From the NCBI RefSeq assembly GCF_016798325.1, contig NZ_JAERVO010000008.1:62001-126000 (forward strand): a stretch of 64,000 bases of DNA, written 5' to 3'. Position numbers and translations under genes: made by a program. The stretch is from Marinobacter mangrovi. GTDB taxonomy: Bacteria > Pseudomonadota > Gammaproteobacteria > Pseudomonadales > Oleiphilaceae. Shown piece after piece: positions 36,265 through 47,334 of the stretch (position 1 is its first letter; the number at the start of each line of letters is the position of its first letter). The notes under the pieces are model-generated. The model searched no databases and had not been told where the DNA came from. It saw only the letters and a list, made by a program, of their open reading frames with translations.

Positions 36265-37415
36265 ATCGTCCGGCCGCTTCCGGCCAACTGCCGCCGCTGA
36301 GTCTGTACCTCCACATGCCCTGGTGCGTGCGCAAGTGCCCCTACTGCGACTTCAATTCCCACACCCTGAGCGGAGCCATTCCCGAAGACGACTATCTGGC
36401 AGCCCTGCTGGAGGATCTGCAGGCGGATCTGCCGGGCGTCCAGGGACGTCCTGTCGAGACTGTCTTTATCGGCGGCGGCACGCCGTCGCTGATGTCCGGT
36501 GACTTCTATGCCCGCCTGTTCGATGGGCTGGCCCGGCAACTGGACTTTGCCGGCGACGCCGAGATCACGCTGGAAGCCAACCCGGGCACGCTCGAGCAGG
36601 GCCGTTTTGACGCGTTTCGTCGGGCCGGCATCAACCGGCTGTCGCTGGGCATTCAGAGCTTCGATCCCGCCCAGCTCAAAGCCCTGGGGCGCATCCACGA
36701 CGACCAGGCCGCTCGCGCAGCGATCCAAGCCGCTCGCGATGCCGGTTTTGACAATTTCAACCTGGACCTGATGCACGGCCTGCCAGACCAGTCCGTCGAG
36801 CAGGCACTCGCGGACCTGGACGCCGCCCTGTCCTTCGAACCGCCGCATCTGTCCTGGTATCAGCTGACGCTGGAGCCGAACACCGAATTCTACAGCCGGC
36901 CCCCGGACCTGCCGGAAGACGACACGCTTTGGCAGATCTACAGCAGCGGCAGCGCCCACTTGCGCCGCGCCGGCTACGACAGCTATGAGATTTCCGCCTG
37001 GAGCCGCCCGGGGCGCGAAGCCCGACACAATCTCAACTACTGGCGTTTCGGCGATTACCTGGCGCTTGGGGCCGGTGCCCACGGCAAGCTGACGGACGGC
37101 GACAGCGGCGAGATCCGCCGCTACTGGAAGACGCGCCAACCGGACGCCTACCTCAAACGCCTGGGCAGCCGGACGGCCGGTCAGCAAAGCCTGGAACGGG
37201 ACGACCTGCCACTGGAGTTCATGATGAATGCCCTGCGGCTGGGCCACGGCGTTGACGAAAGCCTGTTCACAGAACGTACAGGTTTACCGCTGACAGAGAT
37301 TGCTGCGATACTCACAGACCTGCGCTCAAAAGGGCTGCTGGTGCCTGATCGACTTCAGGCAACGCCGCTGGGACAGCGTTATCTCAACAGCATTCTGGAA
37401 CCGTTCCTGCCATGA
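36261..37415 (+). CDS. hemW: Radical SAM protein HemW (haem chaperone)
   Basis: HemW resembles coproporphyrinogen III oxidase HemN but acts as a haem-binding protein that delivers haem. The 384-residue protein has the radical-SAM cluster motif Cys22-x3-Cys26-x2-Cys29 in [11 protein letters not shown]. The following SHTL keeps the HemW pattern [28 protein letters not shown] and [11 protein letters not shown] are typical. It overlaps both rdgB and the next gene by four bases. Older annotations call it an oxygen-independent coproporphyrinogen oxidase; the missing second cysteine of HemN argues against that. Confidence 0.94.
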   Translation: MNRPAASGQLPPLSLYLHMPWCVRKCPYCDFNSHTLSGAIPEDDYLAALLEDLQADLPGVQGRPVETVFIGGGTPSLMSGDFYARLFDGLARQLDFAGDAEITLEANPGTLEQGRFDAFRRAGINRLSLGIQSFDPAQLKALGRIHDDQAARAAIQAARDAGFDNFNLDLMHGLPDQSVEQALADLDAALSFEPPHLSWYQLTLEPNTEFYSRPPDLPEDDTLWQIYSSGSAHLRRAGYDSYEISAWSRPGREARHNLNYWRFGDYLALGAGAHGKLTDGDSGEIRRYWKTRQPDAYLKRLGSRTAGQQSLERDDLPLEFMMNALRLGHGVDESLFTERTGLPLTEIAAILTDLRSKGLLVPDRLQATPLGQRYLNSILEPFLP

Positions 37416-37939
37416 ACGAAGGCACCCTGCCCCCGATCCCCCGCCCGCTCAAGCTGCTGACGATCAGCGCCATGATCATGCTGGCCCTGTTGGTGGGCAT
37501 CAATGTTCCCCTGGTCACCGGCGTCGCGCCGCAGGGCATCATCAGCCTGCAGTTTGCGACCACCGCCGAGCAGACGCTCGACATCCTCAACAGCTGGGGA
37601 TCGGACAGCAGCCACTGGGCCGTGGCCTCCCTGACCCTCGATTTTCCCTTTGTGGTGATCTATGTGTTGGCGCTGATGGCGTTGACCGACTACCTGATGA
37701 GCGATCGGCCGGGTATTCGTGAACGCCAGGCAGGACGCTGGGTGAGAGGCCTGTTCGTGGCCGCCGGGGCCAGCGACCTGGGGGAGAATATCTGCCTGCT
37801 GACGAACCTGGCGGAGCCGGATGACGTACTCAGCCTGTCGGCCACTGTCTTCGCGATGATCAAGTTCACCGCCCTGCTGATGGGTGCCGCCGGGCTGGTG
37901 GTGATCCGGGCCGCCCGCCGAAATCCTCTCAGCTACTGA
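37412..37939 (+). CDS. Four-helix membrane protein of unknown function
   Basis: This 175-residue inner-membrane protein has four predicted helices, at about residues 15-35, 70-92, 108-128 and 140-165. The pattern ISLQFATTAEQTLDILNSWG followed by LDFPFVVIYVLALM recalls a widespread uncharacterised four-helix family in which these two segments recur, but I have no name for it. It overlaps hemW by four bases, so it is the last gene of the metX-to-hemW unit. It is convergent with trmB, with a 15-base gap. Confidence 0.7.
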   Translation: MNEGTLPPIPRPLKLLTISAMIMLALLVGINVPLVTGVAPQGIISLQFATTAEQTLDILNSWGSDSSHWAVASLTLDFPFVVIYVLALMALTDYLMSDRPGIRERQAGRWVRGLFVAAGASDLGENICLLTNLAEPDDVLSLSATVFAMIKFTALLMGAAGLVVIRAARRNPLSY

Positions 37940-37954
37940 CGCCGTTCCGGCCGC

Positions 37955-38683
37955 TTAGTTGGTCCGCCGGAACAGCAGGTCCCAGACGCCATGACCGCGC
38001 TGCAGGCCACGATGCTCGAACTTGGTCTGGGGGCGCTCTTTCGGACGCGGGGAGAAACCACCTTCCGGCATGGTGTTGGCAAAGCCTTCAGCTTCGCTCA
38101 TCACATCCATCATGTGTTCGCTGTAGTTCTCCCAGTCCGTGGCCAGATGGAAGATCCCGCCCACCCGCAGCTTGTGGCGGATGCGCTGGACAAATTCCGG
38201 CTGCACCAGGCGACGCTTGTGGTGACGCTTCTTGTGCCAGGGGTCCGGGAAGAACAGCATCACCCGGTCGAGTGAGGAATCCGGCAGGCACAGATCGATC
38301 ACGTCGTTGGCGTCGATGTTGTAGATGCGCACGTTCTCGAGGCCTTTCTCCTCGATCGCCTTCAGTAAGGCGCCGACACCGGCGGTGTGTACTTCCACGC
38401 CGATGAAATCCTGCTCCGGTGCGGCTTCCGCCATGGTGGCCAATGACTGCCCCATACCAAAGCCGATTTCCAGATTGAGGACAGCCTGGCGGCCGAAGAC
38501 CTGGCGCGGATCGATTATCCCGTCCTCCCGGGTCAGGCCGTATTTGGGCCAGCTCCGGTCATACGCCTTCTTCTGGCCTTCCGTCATCCGCCCCTGGCGC
38601 AGCACGAAGCTGCGGATACCACGGCGTGTGGTGACCGGCTCATCAGGGTTATCGGTCGGCTGGCTGTCTTTCTCGTCGGTCAT
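37955..38683 (-). CDS. trmB: tRNA (guanine-N7-)-methyltransferase TrmB
   Basis: TrmB methylates guanine 46 in the variable loop of tRNA using SAM. The 242-residue protein has [17 protein letters not shown] (SAM loop), [14 protein letters not shown], and the [19 protein letters not shown] catalytic region, all diagnostic. A variable, Asp/Pro-rich N-terminal extension of ~25 residues is normal in the family. It is divergent from the deacetylase gene at 38860. Confidence 0.95.
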   Translation of the reverse strand: MTDEKDSQPTDNPDEPVTTRRGIRSFVLRQGRMTEGQKKAYDRSWPKYGLTREDGIIDPRQVFGRQAVLNLEIGFGMGQSLATMAEAAPEQDFIGVEVHTAGVGALLKAIEEKGLENVRIYNIDANDVIDLCLPDSSLDRVMLFFPDPWHKKRHHKRRLVQPEFVQRIRHKLRVGGIFHLATDWENYSEHMMDVMSEAEGFANTMPEGGFSPRPKERPQTKFEHRGLQRGHGVWDLLFRRTN

Positions 38684-38859
38684 TGAGCTCTCTCGTCTGA
38701 TTCAATCCGCGGCGCCTTCTGCACCACGCTGTAAAGGGACGCAGTGTATCAAAGCTTACGCGGACTGTGAGGTTTGGACCACTTCCTCTCTCCCCGCGGG
38801 AATAGCGGCTATGCTGAGAGAACACAACCTCCCGGGGGCACAGCAAAAGGATCAACGCC

Positions 38860-39966
38860 ATGCCAGCCGCACACAAGGTGACCGTTTTTTTTGACGACCG
38901 GGTCCTGGCCCATGCACCGGACACCGAGGCTTCTTTTCTGCCAGCGCGCATGGACCGGCGTATTCGCCAGATTCTGGCCGGCCTCAACGTGCCCTGGCAT
39001 TACCCGGAACACCCCGGTCGACTCACCGCCATTATGCAGTACCTGGAGGCCAACCCGATTGACGGTCTCCGGTTCGCCAGCGGTGCCAAGGCAACCCCCG
39101 AACAGCTGGCCCGGGTTCACACCACGGCCTATCTCAACGAACTGTATGGGTTGCGCGGCCAGAACGCCTGGCTGGACGTGGACACCACCGCGGTCTCCCC
39201 CGGCAGTATCGACGCCGCGGAAGTCGCCGCCGGAACCGCCGTGGCGGCGGTCAAGAGTGTGGTGTCGGGAGACTCCGAGAGCGCCTTCGCCCTGGTACGA
39301 CCGCCGGGGCATCACGCGGAGCCGGTCAGGGCGCGGGGTTTCTGCCTGTTCAACAATGTCGCGGTAGCGGCCGCCCACGCCCAGGCCGAACTCGGCTGCG
39401 AGCGGGTTCTGATCGTCGACTGGGACGCGCACCACGGCAACGGCACGCAAGAGATTTTCTGGGCCGATCCGGACGTGCTGTTTTTTGACCTGCATCGGGC
39501 CGCCCCGTTCTATCCCGGCTCCGGCCAGCTGGAGGAAGTCGGCGCCGGTCTGGGCGAAGGAACCACGGTGAACGTGCCGCTTCCGGCAGGCACGGGCGAC
39601 GCGGCCTATCTCAAAGCGATCGATGAGATCCTGGCCCCTGCCGCGGACTGGTTCCAGCCCGACCTGGTGCTGGTCTCCGCCGGTTTCGACCCCCACTGGA
39701 TGGACCTGGCCCTGAACGTCTCCTACGAAGGCTTCGGTGCCATGGCGGCAGGCATTCAGGCGATTGCCCGCAAGCACTGCGATGGTCGGCTGGCCCTGGT
39801 TCTGGAAGGCGGCTACAACCTGGAATCGCTCCCTCGCGGCGTCCATTCGGTGCTGGGCGTGCTCGCCGGCGGACCGGTGCCCGAACCCGGCATTTGCGGT
39901 TTTGCGGAAGTCGAAGCGGCGGCCCGCTTCCATCACGACGCTTTCCAATCCCCGGATCTGGATTAG
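38860..39966 (+). CDS. Histone deacetylase-family hydrolase
   Basis: The 368-residue enzyme belongs to the zinc-dependent HDAC/acetylpolyamine amidohydrolase/AcuC fold. It has HPGRLTAIMQYL near the N-terminus and the RPPGHHAE active-site histidine pair. Zinc ligands are in VDWDAHHGNGT and SAGFDPHWMD, and EGGYNLESL is near the end. All catalytic residues seem present. Bacterial members deacetylate proteins or small molecules such as acetylpolyamines; which one here is unknown. An AAAGGA site precedes the ATG. It has its own divergent promoter region and faces comM with only four bases between stops. Confidence 0.88.
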   Translation: MPAAHKVTVFFDDRVLAHAPDTEASFLPARMDRRIRQILAGLNVPWHYPEHPGRLTAIMQYLEANPIDGLRFASGAKATPEQLARVHTTAYLNELYGLRGQNAWLDVDTTAVSPGSIDAAEVAAGTAVAAVKSVVSGDSESAFALVRPPGHHAEPVRARGFCLFNNVAVAAAHAQAELGCERVLIVDWDAHHGNGTQEIFWADPDVLFFDLHRAAPFYPGSGQLEEVGAGLGEGTTVNVPLPAGTGDAAYLKAIDEILAPAADWFQPDLVLVSAGFDPHWMDLALNVSYEGFGAMAAGIQAIARKHCDGRLALVLEGGYNLESLPRGVHSVLGVLAGGPVPEPGICGFAEVEAAARFHHDAFQSPDLD

Positions 39967-39970
39967 CCGT

Positions 39971-41494
39971 TTATACCGTGGCGGCCTGGGCGCTGGCCTG
40001 TCGACGATCCAGTTTGCGGTAGCCCAGCGCTTCGACGATATGGGATTGGGCCAGACGCTCGTCGCCGGCCAGATCCGCCAGGGTTCGCGCGACTCGCAGA
40101 ATCCGGTGCAGCGCCCGCGCCGACAGCCCCAGCTTTTCCATCGCCTGGGCCAGCAGGCGCTCGCCCGCCTCGCCCGGGTGGCAATAGTGATCCAGGGCGT
40201 CGCCCTTGAGATCCGCATTCAGCGACCCGCGCTCGCGCTGCATCGCCCGGGCACGCAGGACTCGTTCACGCACGGTGGCACTGTCCACGGCCTCCCGGTC
40301 CTGGCGCAGCAGGGTTTCGCCGTTCTGGACGGGCACCTCAACGTGCAGGTCGAAGCGGTCCAGCAACGGGCCTGAGAGACGGGACTGATAGCGCAGCACC
40401 TGTTGCGGCGAGCACTGGCACTCGATGCTGGGGTGGCCGCGATAGCCGCAGGGGCACGGGTTCATGGCGGCGATTACCTGGAACCGGGCGGGATAGGTGA
40501 CCTGCTGGGCCGCCCGGGAAATGACGATTTCGCCGGACTCCATGGGCTCACGCAGCACCTCCAGCACCTTGCGGTCGAATTCCGGCAGCTCGTCCATAAA
40601 CAGGATGCCCCGATGGGCGAGCGAGATTTCTCCCGGGCGCGGGCTGCTGCCACCGCCCACCAGCGCCACGGCGGAAGCCGTGTGATGAGGGGCCCGATAC
40701 GGTGGGCGTCGCCAGCTTTCCGGAGCCGGGGATTCCCCCGCCACCGAACGCACGCTGGCCACTTCGAGCGCGGCATTGTCATCCAGCGGCGGCAGGATAC
40801 CGGGCATCCGGCTGGCCAGCATGCTCTTGCCGGTTCCGGGCGGGCCAAATAAAAGCAGATTATGATTGCCGGCCGCGGCCACCTCCAGCGCCCGTTTGGG
40901 CACATGCTGGCCGCGCACATCCCGGAGGTCCGGGCAGCCGATATCCAGGTCCGGTTCCGGGCACCGCTCCAGGGGCGAGAGCGGCTGATCGCCGCACAGG
41001 TGGGCCACCACATCCATCAAATGGCCGGCGGCGAACACATCGTCCTCGGCCGCCAACGACGCCTCTTCGGCATTGCCCGCCGGGATCAACAGTTGGCGTC
41101 CTTCCTCCCGGGCCGCCATGACGGCAGGCAACACGCCGCGCACCGGCCGCAGGGCACCGTCCAGGGCCAGTTCGCCCAGGCACTCCAGTTGCTGCAGGCG
41201 CTCGGACGGCACCTGCCCGGATGCGGCCAGGATGCCCAGCGCGATCGGCAGGTCAAAACGCCCACCCTCTTTGGGCAGGTCGGCCGGCGCCAGATTGATC
41301 GTGATACGGCGGGTGGGAAATTCGAAGCCCGCGTTCATCAGCGCACTGCGCACGCGATCCTTGCTTTCACGAACAGCGGTTTCCGGCAATCCGACGATCG
41401 ACAGGGACGGCAGACCGTTGGAAAGATGGATCTCGACGGTGACGGACGGGGCGGACACGCCCAGGCGGGCGCGGGTGTGGACAATCGCAAGCAT
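39971..41494 (-). CDS. comM: ComM/YifB family Mg-chelatase-like AAA+ ATPase
   Basis: The 507-residue protein has the ComM architecture: an N-terminal S5-like domain (IVGLPETAVRESKDRVRSA), then AAA+ with Walker A GPPGTGKS, MPGILPPL, and ILFMDELPEF (Walker B). A Mg-chelatase C-terminal domain with a zinc-finger-like PCPCGYRGHP follows. ComM of Vibrio is a hexameric helicase that drives branch migration during natural transformation. The presence of type IV pilus genes in the same window makes DNA uptake plausible but does not prove it. GGAAGG precedes the ATG. The ubiK-comM-glnK-amtB neighbourhood matches pseudomonads. Confidence 0.93.
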   Translation of the reverse strand: MLAIVHTRARLGVSAPSVTVEIHLSNGLPSLSIVGLPETAVRESKDRVRSALMNAGFEFPTRRITINLAPADLPKEGGRFDLPIALGILAASGQVPSERLQQLECLGELALDGALRPVRGVLPAVMAAREEGRQLLIPAGNAEEASLAAEDDVFAAGHLMDVVAHLCGDQPLSPLERCPEPDLDIGCPDLRDVRGQHVPKRALEVAAAGNHNLLLFGPPGTGKSMLASRMPGILPPLDDNAALEVASVRSVAGESPAPESWRRPPYRAPHHTASAVALVGGGSSPRPGEISLAHRGILFMDELPEFDRKVLEVLREPMESGEIVISRAAQQVTYPARFQVIAAMNPCPCGYRGHPSIECQCSPQQVLRYQSRLSGPLLDRFDLHVEVPVQNGETLLRQDREAVDSATVRERVLRARAMQRERGSLNADLKGDALDHYCHPGEAGERLLAQAMEKLGLSARALHRILRVARTLADLAGDERLAQSHIVEALGYRKLDRRQASAQAATV

Positions 41495-41572
41495 GACAAC
41501 CTTCCATGGTGTTGACTGAGTGGGTTCGACGCGAGGCGCGACAGTGACGGCGTCCTGCCATCACTGCACGAG

Positions 41573-41833
41573 TCAGGCCTTTTCGCTGTTCAGTCGCTGT
41601 TCCAGTTCAGCAACCTGCTTCTCCAGCGCTTCGACCTTTTCCCGCGTGCGCAGAAGCACCGCCTGCTGGGCATCGAACTCCTCGCGGGTCACCAGATCCA
41701 GCCGTGCAAGGACGGACAGAACCGTGGCGCGGGCGTGCTGTTCAAAATCGTCCCGGGCGGCTTTGGCCATATCGGGGACGAACTGACCAACCTGCCCCTG
41801 CAGCTGTGCAAATAATTCCTGTGGTGTTTTCAA
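41573..41833 (-). CDS. ubiK: Ubiquinone biosynthesis accessory factor UbiK (YqiC family)
   Basis: This ~86-residue protein has the UbiK/BMFP pattern: an amphipathic N-terminal helix, then ARLDLVTREEFDAQQAVLLR and a leucine-rich coiled coil (TREKVEALEKQVAELEQRLN) that trimerises. UbiK assists the Ubi enzyme complex in ubiquinone synthesis. I chose a TTG start at 41833 because AGAGG lies six bases upstream; an ATG at 41860 has no ribosome-binding site. The start is therefore the uncertain part. Its upstream region overlaps the NtrC-like sites of glnK. Confidence 0.85.
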   Translation of the reverse strand: MKTPQELFAQLQGQVGQFVPDMAKAARDDFEQHARATVLSVLARLDLVTREEFDAQQAVLLRTREKVEALEKQVAELEQRLNSEKA

Positions 41834-41909
41834 GATCGACCTCTGTGGCTCCCAAGGCATGGCCGGAAAAGTGTACCATAATCGTGGTGATACAAGGCCG
41901 GCCCCGCGC

Positions 41910-41937
41910 GCACCGAAATGGCGCACCAATCCGGTAC
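41910..41937. promoter_or_regulatory. Two NtrC-like binding sites upstream of glnK
   Basis: GCACC-N5-GGCGC (41910-41924) and GCACC-N5-GGTAC (41923-41937) each match nine of ten bases of the NtrC dyad GCACC-N5-GGTGC and share two bases. A weaker third GCACC half-site is at 41953. They sit about 100 bases upstream of the sigma-54 promoter, the normal enhancer distance. Confidence 0.7.
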
Positions 41938-42032
41938 GTTACGGATCAGTGCGCACCATAGTAAGGCAAGCGCGTGACCCAAATGAGGGCCAGGCTCAAG
42001 TAATTCACTGTTTTAAAGGGTAATTTTTGCGT

Positions 42033-42048
42033 TGGCACACCCGATGCT
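42033..42048 (+). promoter_or_regulatory. Sigma-54 promoter of glnK-amtB
   Basis: TGGCAC-A-CCCG-ATGCT matches the sigma-54 consensus TGGCACRNNNNTTGCW at all but one position, with correct GG (-24) to GC (-12) spacing. Transcription should begin near 42060, leaving a leader of about 140 bases before glnK. Together with the upstream NtrC-like sites it indicates nitrogen-limitation control. Confidence 0.85.
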
Positions 42049-42067
42049 TAAAGCCTCGTACGCAATC

Positions 42068-42084
42068 CGCACACACTGTGTGCG
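42068..42084. repeat. 17-bp perfect palindrome in the glnK leader
   Basis: CGCACACA-C-TGTGTGCG is a perfect inverted repeat around one base, just downstream of the predicted start of transcription. It may be an operator or an mRNA 5' hairpin, though the one-base centre does not favour a tight hairpin. Confidence 0.5.
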
Positions 42085-42178
42085 AGGCGGCAGCATCCCG
42101 AGCTCAAACAAAAGGAGCCCCTGGAAGCCCGACGCGAGTCCGGTGTTTTCAGAGAATCCACCAAACGAAAAAGTTTGA

Positions 42179-42541
<363 letters not shown>

Positions 42542-42617
42542 GGCTGACGGAATCCGATAACAACGCCAACGCAATTACCCCATTCATCCCTGAAGAGCCT
42601 TGTGCGGAGGGCTTCAC

Positions 42618-43886
42618 ATGGAAAACAATGTTTTCGAATTACAGTACGCTATAGATACGTTTTATTTTCTTGTCATGGGCGCATTCGTCATGTGGATGGC
42701 AGCGGGCTTCGCCATGCTGGAATCCGGACTGGTCCGTGCCAAGAACACCACTGAAATCCTGACCAAGAACGTCGCGCTCTACGCCGTGGCCTGCACCATG
42801 TACATGGTGTGCGGTTACGCCATCATGTATGGCGGCAACGTCTTCCTGTCCGGCATGGGCACCATCGACGTTCCCAGCATCCTCAACGACTTCGCGAACC
42901 GCGATGGCGGCTTCGAGGGTGGCTCCATCTACTCCGGCGCTTCCGACTTCTTCTTCCAGGTGGTCTTCGTGGCGACCGCCATGTCCATCGTTTCCGGTGC
43001 CGTGGCCGAGCGCATGAAGCTCTGGACGTTCCTGATCTTCGCCGTCGTCATGACCGGATTCATCTACCCGATGGAAGGTTCCTGGACCTGGGGCGGCGCG
43101 TCTGTCTTCGGCATGTACACCCTGGGCGACCTGGGCTTCAGTGACTTCGCCGGTTCCGGCATCGTTCACATGGCCGGTGCGGCCGCAGCTCTGGCCGGCG
43201 TCCTGCTGCTGGGTGCCCGTAAAGGCAAGTACGGCCCGAACGGCGAAATCCGCGCCTTCCCGGGTGCCAACCTGCCGATGGCCACACTGGGGACCTTCAT
43301 CCTGTGGATGGGCTGGTTCGGCTTCAACGGCGGTTCCGTCCTGAAGCTGGGCGACATCGCCAGCGCCCACTCTGTGGCCATGGTCTTTCTGAACACCAAC
43401 GCGGCGGCCGCCGGTGGCGGTATCGCAGCCCTGATCACCGCGCGTCTGATGTTCGGTAAAGCGGACCTGACCATGCTGCTGAACGGCGCCCTGGCTGGCC
43501 TGGTGGTCATCACCGCCGAGCCGTCCACTCCGAGCGCTCTGGCAGCCACCCTGTTCGGCGCCCTCGGCGGTGTCCTGGTGGTCTTCAGCATCGTCACCCT
43601 GGACAAGCTGCGCATCGACGATCCGGTCGGCGCCATCTCCGTCCACGGCGTCTGCGGTCTGCTGGGCCTGCTGCTGGTCCCGGCCACCAACGGCGACGTC
43701 AGCCTGAGCGGCCAGATCATCGGCGCCCTGACCATCTTCATCTGGGTCTTCGTGGTGAGCCTGATTGTCTGGGGTATCCTCAAGGCGGTCATGGGCCTGC
43801 GGGTTTCCGAGGAAGAAGAGTACGAGGGCGTGGATCTGTCCGAGTGCGGTATGGAAGCCTATCCGGAGTTCGTCAGCACCAAGTAG
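42618..43886 (+). CDS. amtB: Ammonium transporter AmtB
   Basis: The 422-residue inner-membrane protein has eleven hydrophobic helices. It carries the Amt signatures MWMAAGFAMLESGLVRAKN, GSWTWGG, DFAGSGIVHMAGAAAAL and the pore His residues in VHMAG and SVHGVCG. It conducts ammonium under nitrogen starvation and is gated by GlnK. Unlike E. coli AmtB, no separate signal peptide is apparent. The start uses GGAGGG; the longer frame adds six residues. A perfect terminator follows. Confidence 0.96.
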   Translation: MENNVFELQYAIDTFYFLVMGAFVMWMAAGFAMLESGLVRAKNTTEILTKNVALYAVACTMYMVCGYAIMYGGNVFLSGMGTIDVPSILNDFANRDGGFEGGSIYSGASDFFFQVVFVATAMSIVSGAVAERMKLWTFLIFAVVMTGFIYPMEGSWTWGGASVFGMYTLGDLGFSDFAGSGIVHMAGAAAALAGVLLLGARKGKYGPNGEIRAFPGANLPMATLGTFILWMGWFGFNGGSVLKLGDIASAHSVAMVFLNTNAAAAGGGIAALITARLMFGKADLTMLLNGALAGLVVITAEPSTPSALAATLFGALGGVLVVFSIVTLDKLRIDDPVGAISVHGVCGLLGLLLVPATNGDVSLSGQIIGALTIFIWVFVVSLIVWGILKAVMGLRVSEEEEYEGVDLSECGMEAYPEFVSTK

Positions 43887-43910
43887 GCGACGCTTCGGTC
43901 CAAAGCAGAA

Positions 43911-43936
43911 AGGCGCCCCTCGGGGCGCCTTTTTTC
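43911..43936 (+). terminator. Intrinsic terminator of glnK-amtB
   Basis: AGGCGCCCC (43911-43919) pairs with GGGGCGCCT (43922-43930), and a seven-base T-run begins at 43930. Confidence 0.92.
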
Positions 43937-43970
43937 GTTGCCACATCCGGAATCCTGAAGCACGCAAGCT

Positions 43971-44171
43971 CTAATAGCTGGTACCGGCCCGGATCGACTG
44001 GCTGAGTGTTTGCTGCAGGTAAAAGTTGAGTTCCAGTTCCGCTTCGAGGGCATTCTCGAAAGGCCCCTGGAACGTGCCTTCGCGGGTTTCGAAATACCAG
44101 GCGCCATTCACATAACTGAACCGTTCGGTGCGAAACCAGTTCTTTTCCGTTTCTCCCTGTCTTACCACCAT
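43971..44171 (-). CDS. DUF6316-like small protein
   Basis: This 66-residue soluble protein contains FRTERFSYVNGAWYFETREG and GPFENALEAELELNFYL. It resembles a small pseudomonad family in which RADRF...NGQWYF.TREG..GPF recurs, which I believe is DUF6316; function unknown. The fold resembles a short beta-hairpin plus helix. A GGGGGGC ribosome-binding site lies just before the ATG. It faces the amtB terminator. Confidence 0.65.
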   Translation of the reverse strand: MVVRQGETEKNWFRTERFSYVNGAWYFETREGTFQGPFENALEAELELNFYLQQTLSQSIRAGTSY

Positions 44172-44402
44172 CTTGCCCCCCTGACATAAGCGAAATCACT
44201 GTGCCGACGGGCATACCCGGCCACACTGGGGATCGGGCGATCCGGCCAACAGCATTCCGGGGATGCGAGCTTTCTGAACGACTTCACACTAAGCGTAGGA
44301 GATCAGCAGCGACGGGAAAGACTGATTTGGAAACAGCTAAAAGGGCGTTATAGCGGATAGGCATCAAGACCGGCCCCGGGGCGGGACCGGCTATCGGACC
44401 AA

Positions 44403-45263
44403 TCAATCCTCGAAGATATCCCGCATGAACTGCGGCTGGGCCAGGGCGCCCTTGTGGATGTCCTCGTTGTAGTAGCGCGTCACGAACGGGCGCTCGGCGG
44501 CGTCTTCCTCACGGAAGTAGTGCAGCGGGTTCTCCTTGCTGGCCATGGTGCAGCTCCACCAGCCCGTGGGATAAACCGGCTGCGGGAACGGCAGCGTCAC
44601 CACGTGATCCAGACCGGCCTTGTGCATGTCGGTGTGGATGTCCTTGATGATGGTGTCCGCGTGCAGCAGCGGGGATTCGCTCTGTTGCACGATGATGCCG
44701 CCCTCACGCAGGGCCAGCATGCAGTCCCGGTAGAAATCCAGCGCGAACAGGCCTTCGGCCGGACCCACCGGATCGGTGCTGTCGATGATGATCAGGTCGA
44801 TGCTGTCCGGATCGGCGTCGCGGATCCACTGGATGCCGTCGCCGAAAAAGAAGTTGGCGCGCGGGTCCTCGTTGGACTCGCACAGCTCCGGGAAATATTT
44901 CTCCGACATGCGGGTCACCCGCTCGTCGATCTCCACCTGCCAGGCCTCTTCCACGTCCGGATGTTTGAGCACCTCGCGCAGGGTGCCGCAGTCACCACCG
45001 CCCACCACCACGACCTTGCGCGGCGCACGGTGGGTAAACAGGGCCGGGTGCGTCATCATCTCGTGGTAGAGGAAATTGTCGCGGCTGGTCAGCATCACGC
45101 AGCCGTCCAGCACCATCAGGTTGCCGAAGGTCGCGGTCTCATAGATTTCCAGTTTCTGGTAGGGCGTCTGCTCTTCGTGCAGCTTCTGCTTCACCTGTAG
45201 AGAGAACGCCGTGCCCTGGTCCTGGAAAACCTCGGTGAACCAGCCATCGTTCAGTGCTGACAT
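44403..45263 (-). CDS. speE: Polyamine aminopropyltransferase (spermidine synthase) SpeE
   Basis: SpeE transfers an aminopropyl group from decarboxylated SAM to putrescine, giving spermidine. The 286-residue protein has WFTEVFQDQGTAFSLQVK and YQKLEIYETATFGNLMVLDG at the N-terminus, VVVVGGGDCGTLREVLKH (nucleotide loop), and the catalytic Asp in IDLIIIDSTDPVGPA. It is divergent from speA, which starts the same pathway through agmatine. A SAM decarboxylase gene is not in the window. Frame and length are normal. Confidence 0.95.
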   Translation of the reverse strand: MSALNDGWFTEVFQDQGTAFSLQVKQKLHEEQTPYQKLEIYETATFGNLMVLDGCVMLTSRDNFLYHEMMTHPALFTHRAPRKVVVVGGGDCGTLREVLKHPDVEEAWQVEIDERVTRMSEKYFPELCESNEDPRANFFFGDGIQWIRDADPDSIDLIIIDSTDPVGPAEGLFALDFYRDCMLALREGGIIVQQSESPLLHADTIIKDIHTDMHKAGLDHVVTLPFPQPVYPTGWWSCTMASKENPLHYFREEDAAERPFVTRYYNEDIHKGALAQPQFMRDIFED

Positions 45264-45397
45264 TGTTTCATTCCTCCTGCCCTGTGGGTCGAAAGCCGCG
45301 ATTGTAGAGAGTCATTGTCCTGCGCCAAAGCACAAAAATACAGGTATTTGCCGAAGTCGACATCTTACGGCGCTTCCCGCTAAGCGCCTGCTTTCTT

Positions 45398-45410
45398 TAC
45401 AATGGCGCCT
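45398..45410 (+). promoter_or_regulatory. Possible -10 element of speA
   Basis: TACAAT at 45398-45403 lies about 30 bases before the speA ATG. The -35 region is poor (TTCCCG, 18 bases upstream), so this is a weak candidate. Confidence 0.3.
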
Positions 45411-45432
45411 CAAAGACAGGACGGATTCGGCC

Positions 45433-47318
<1,886 letters not shown>

Positions 47319-47334
<16 letters not shown>

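Noticed and set aside
42639..43967. 442-residue minus-strand frame opposite amtB
   Set aside because: Antisense to amtB and crosses the amtB terminator; composition typical of a shadow.
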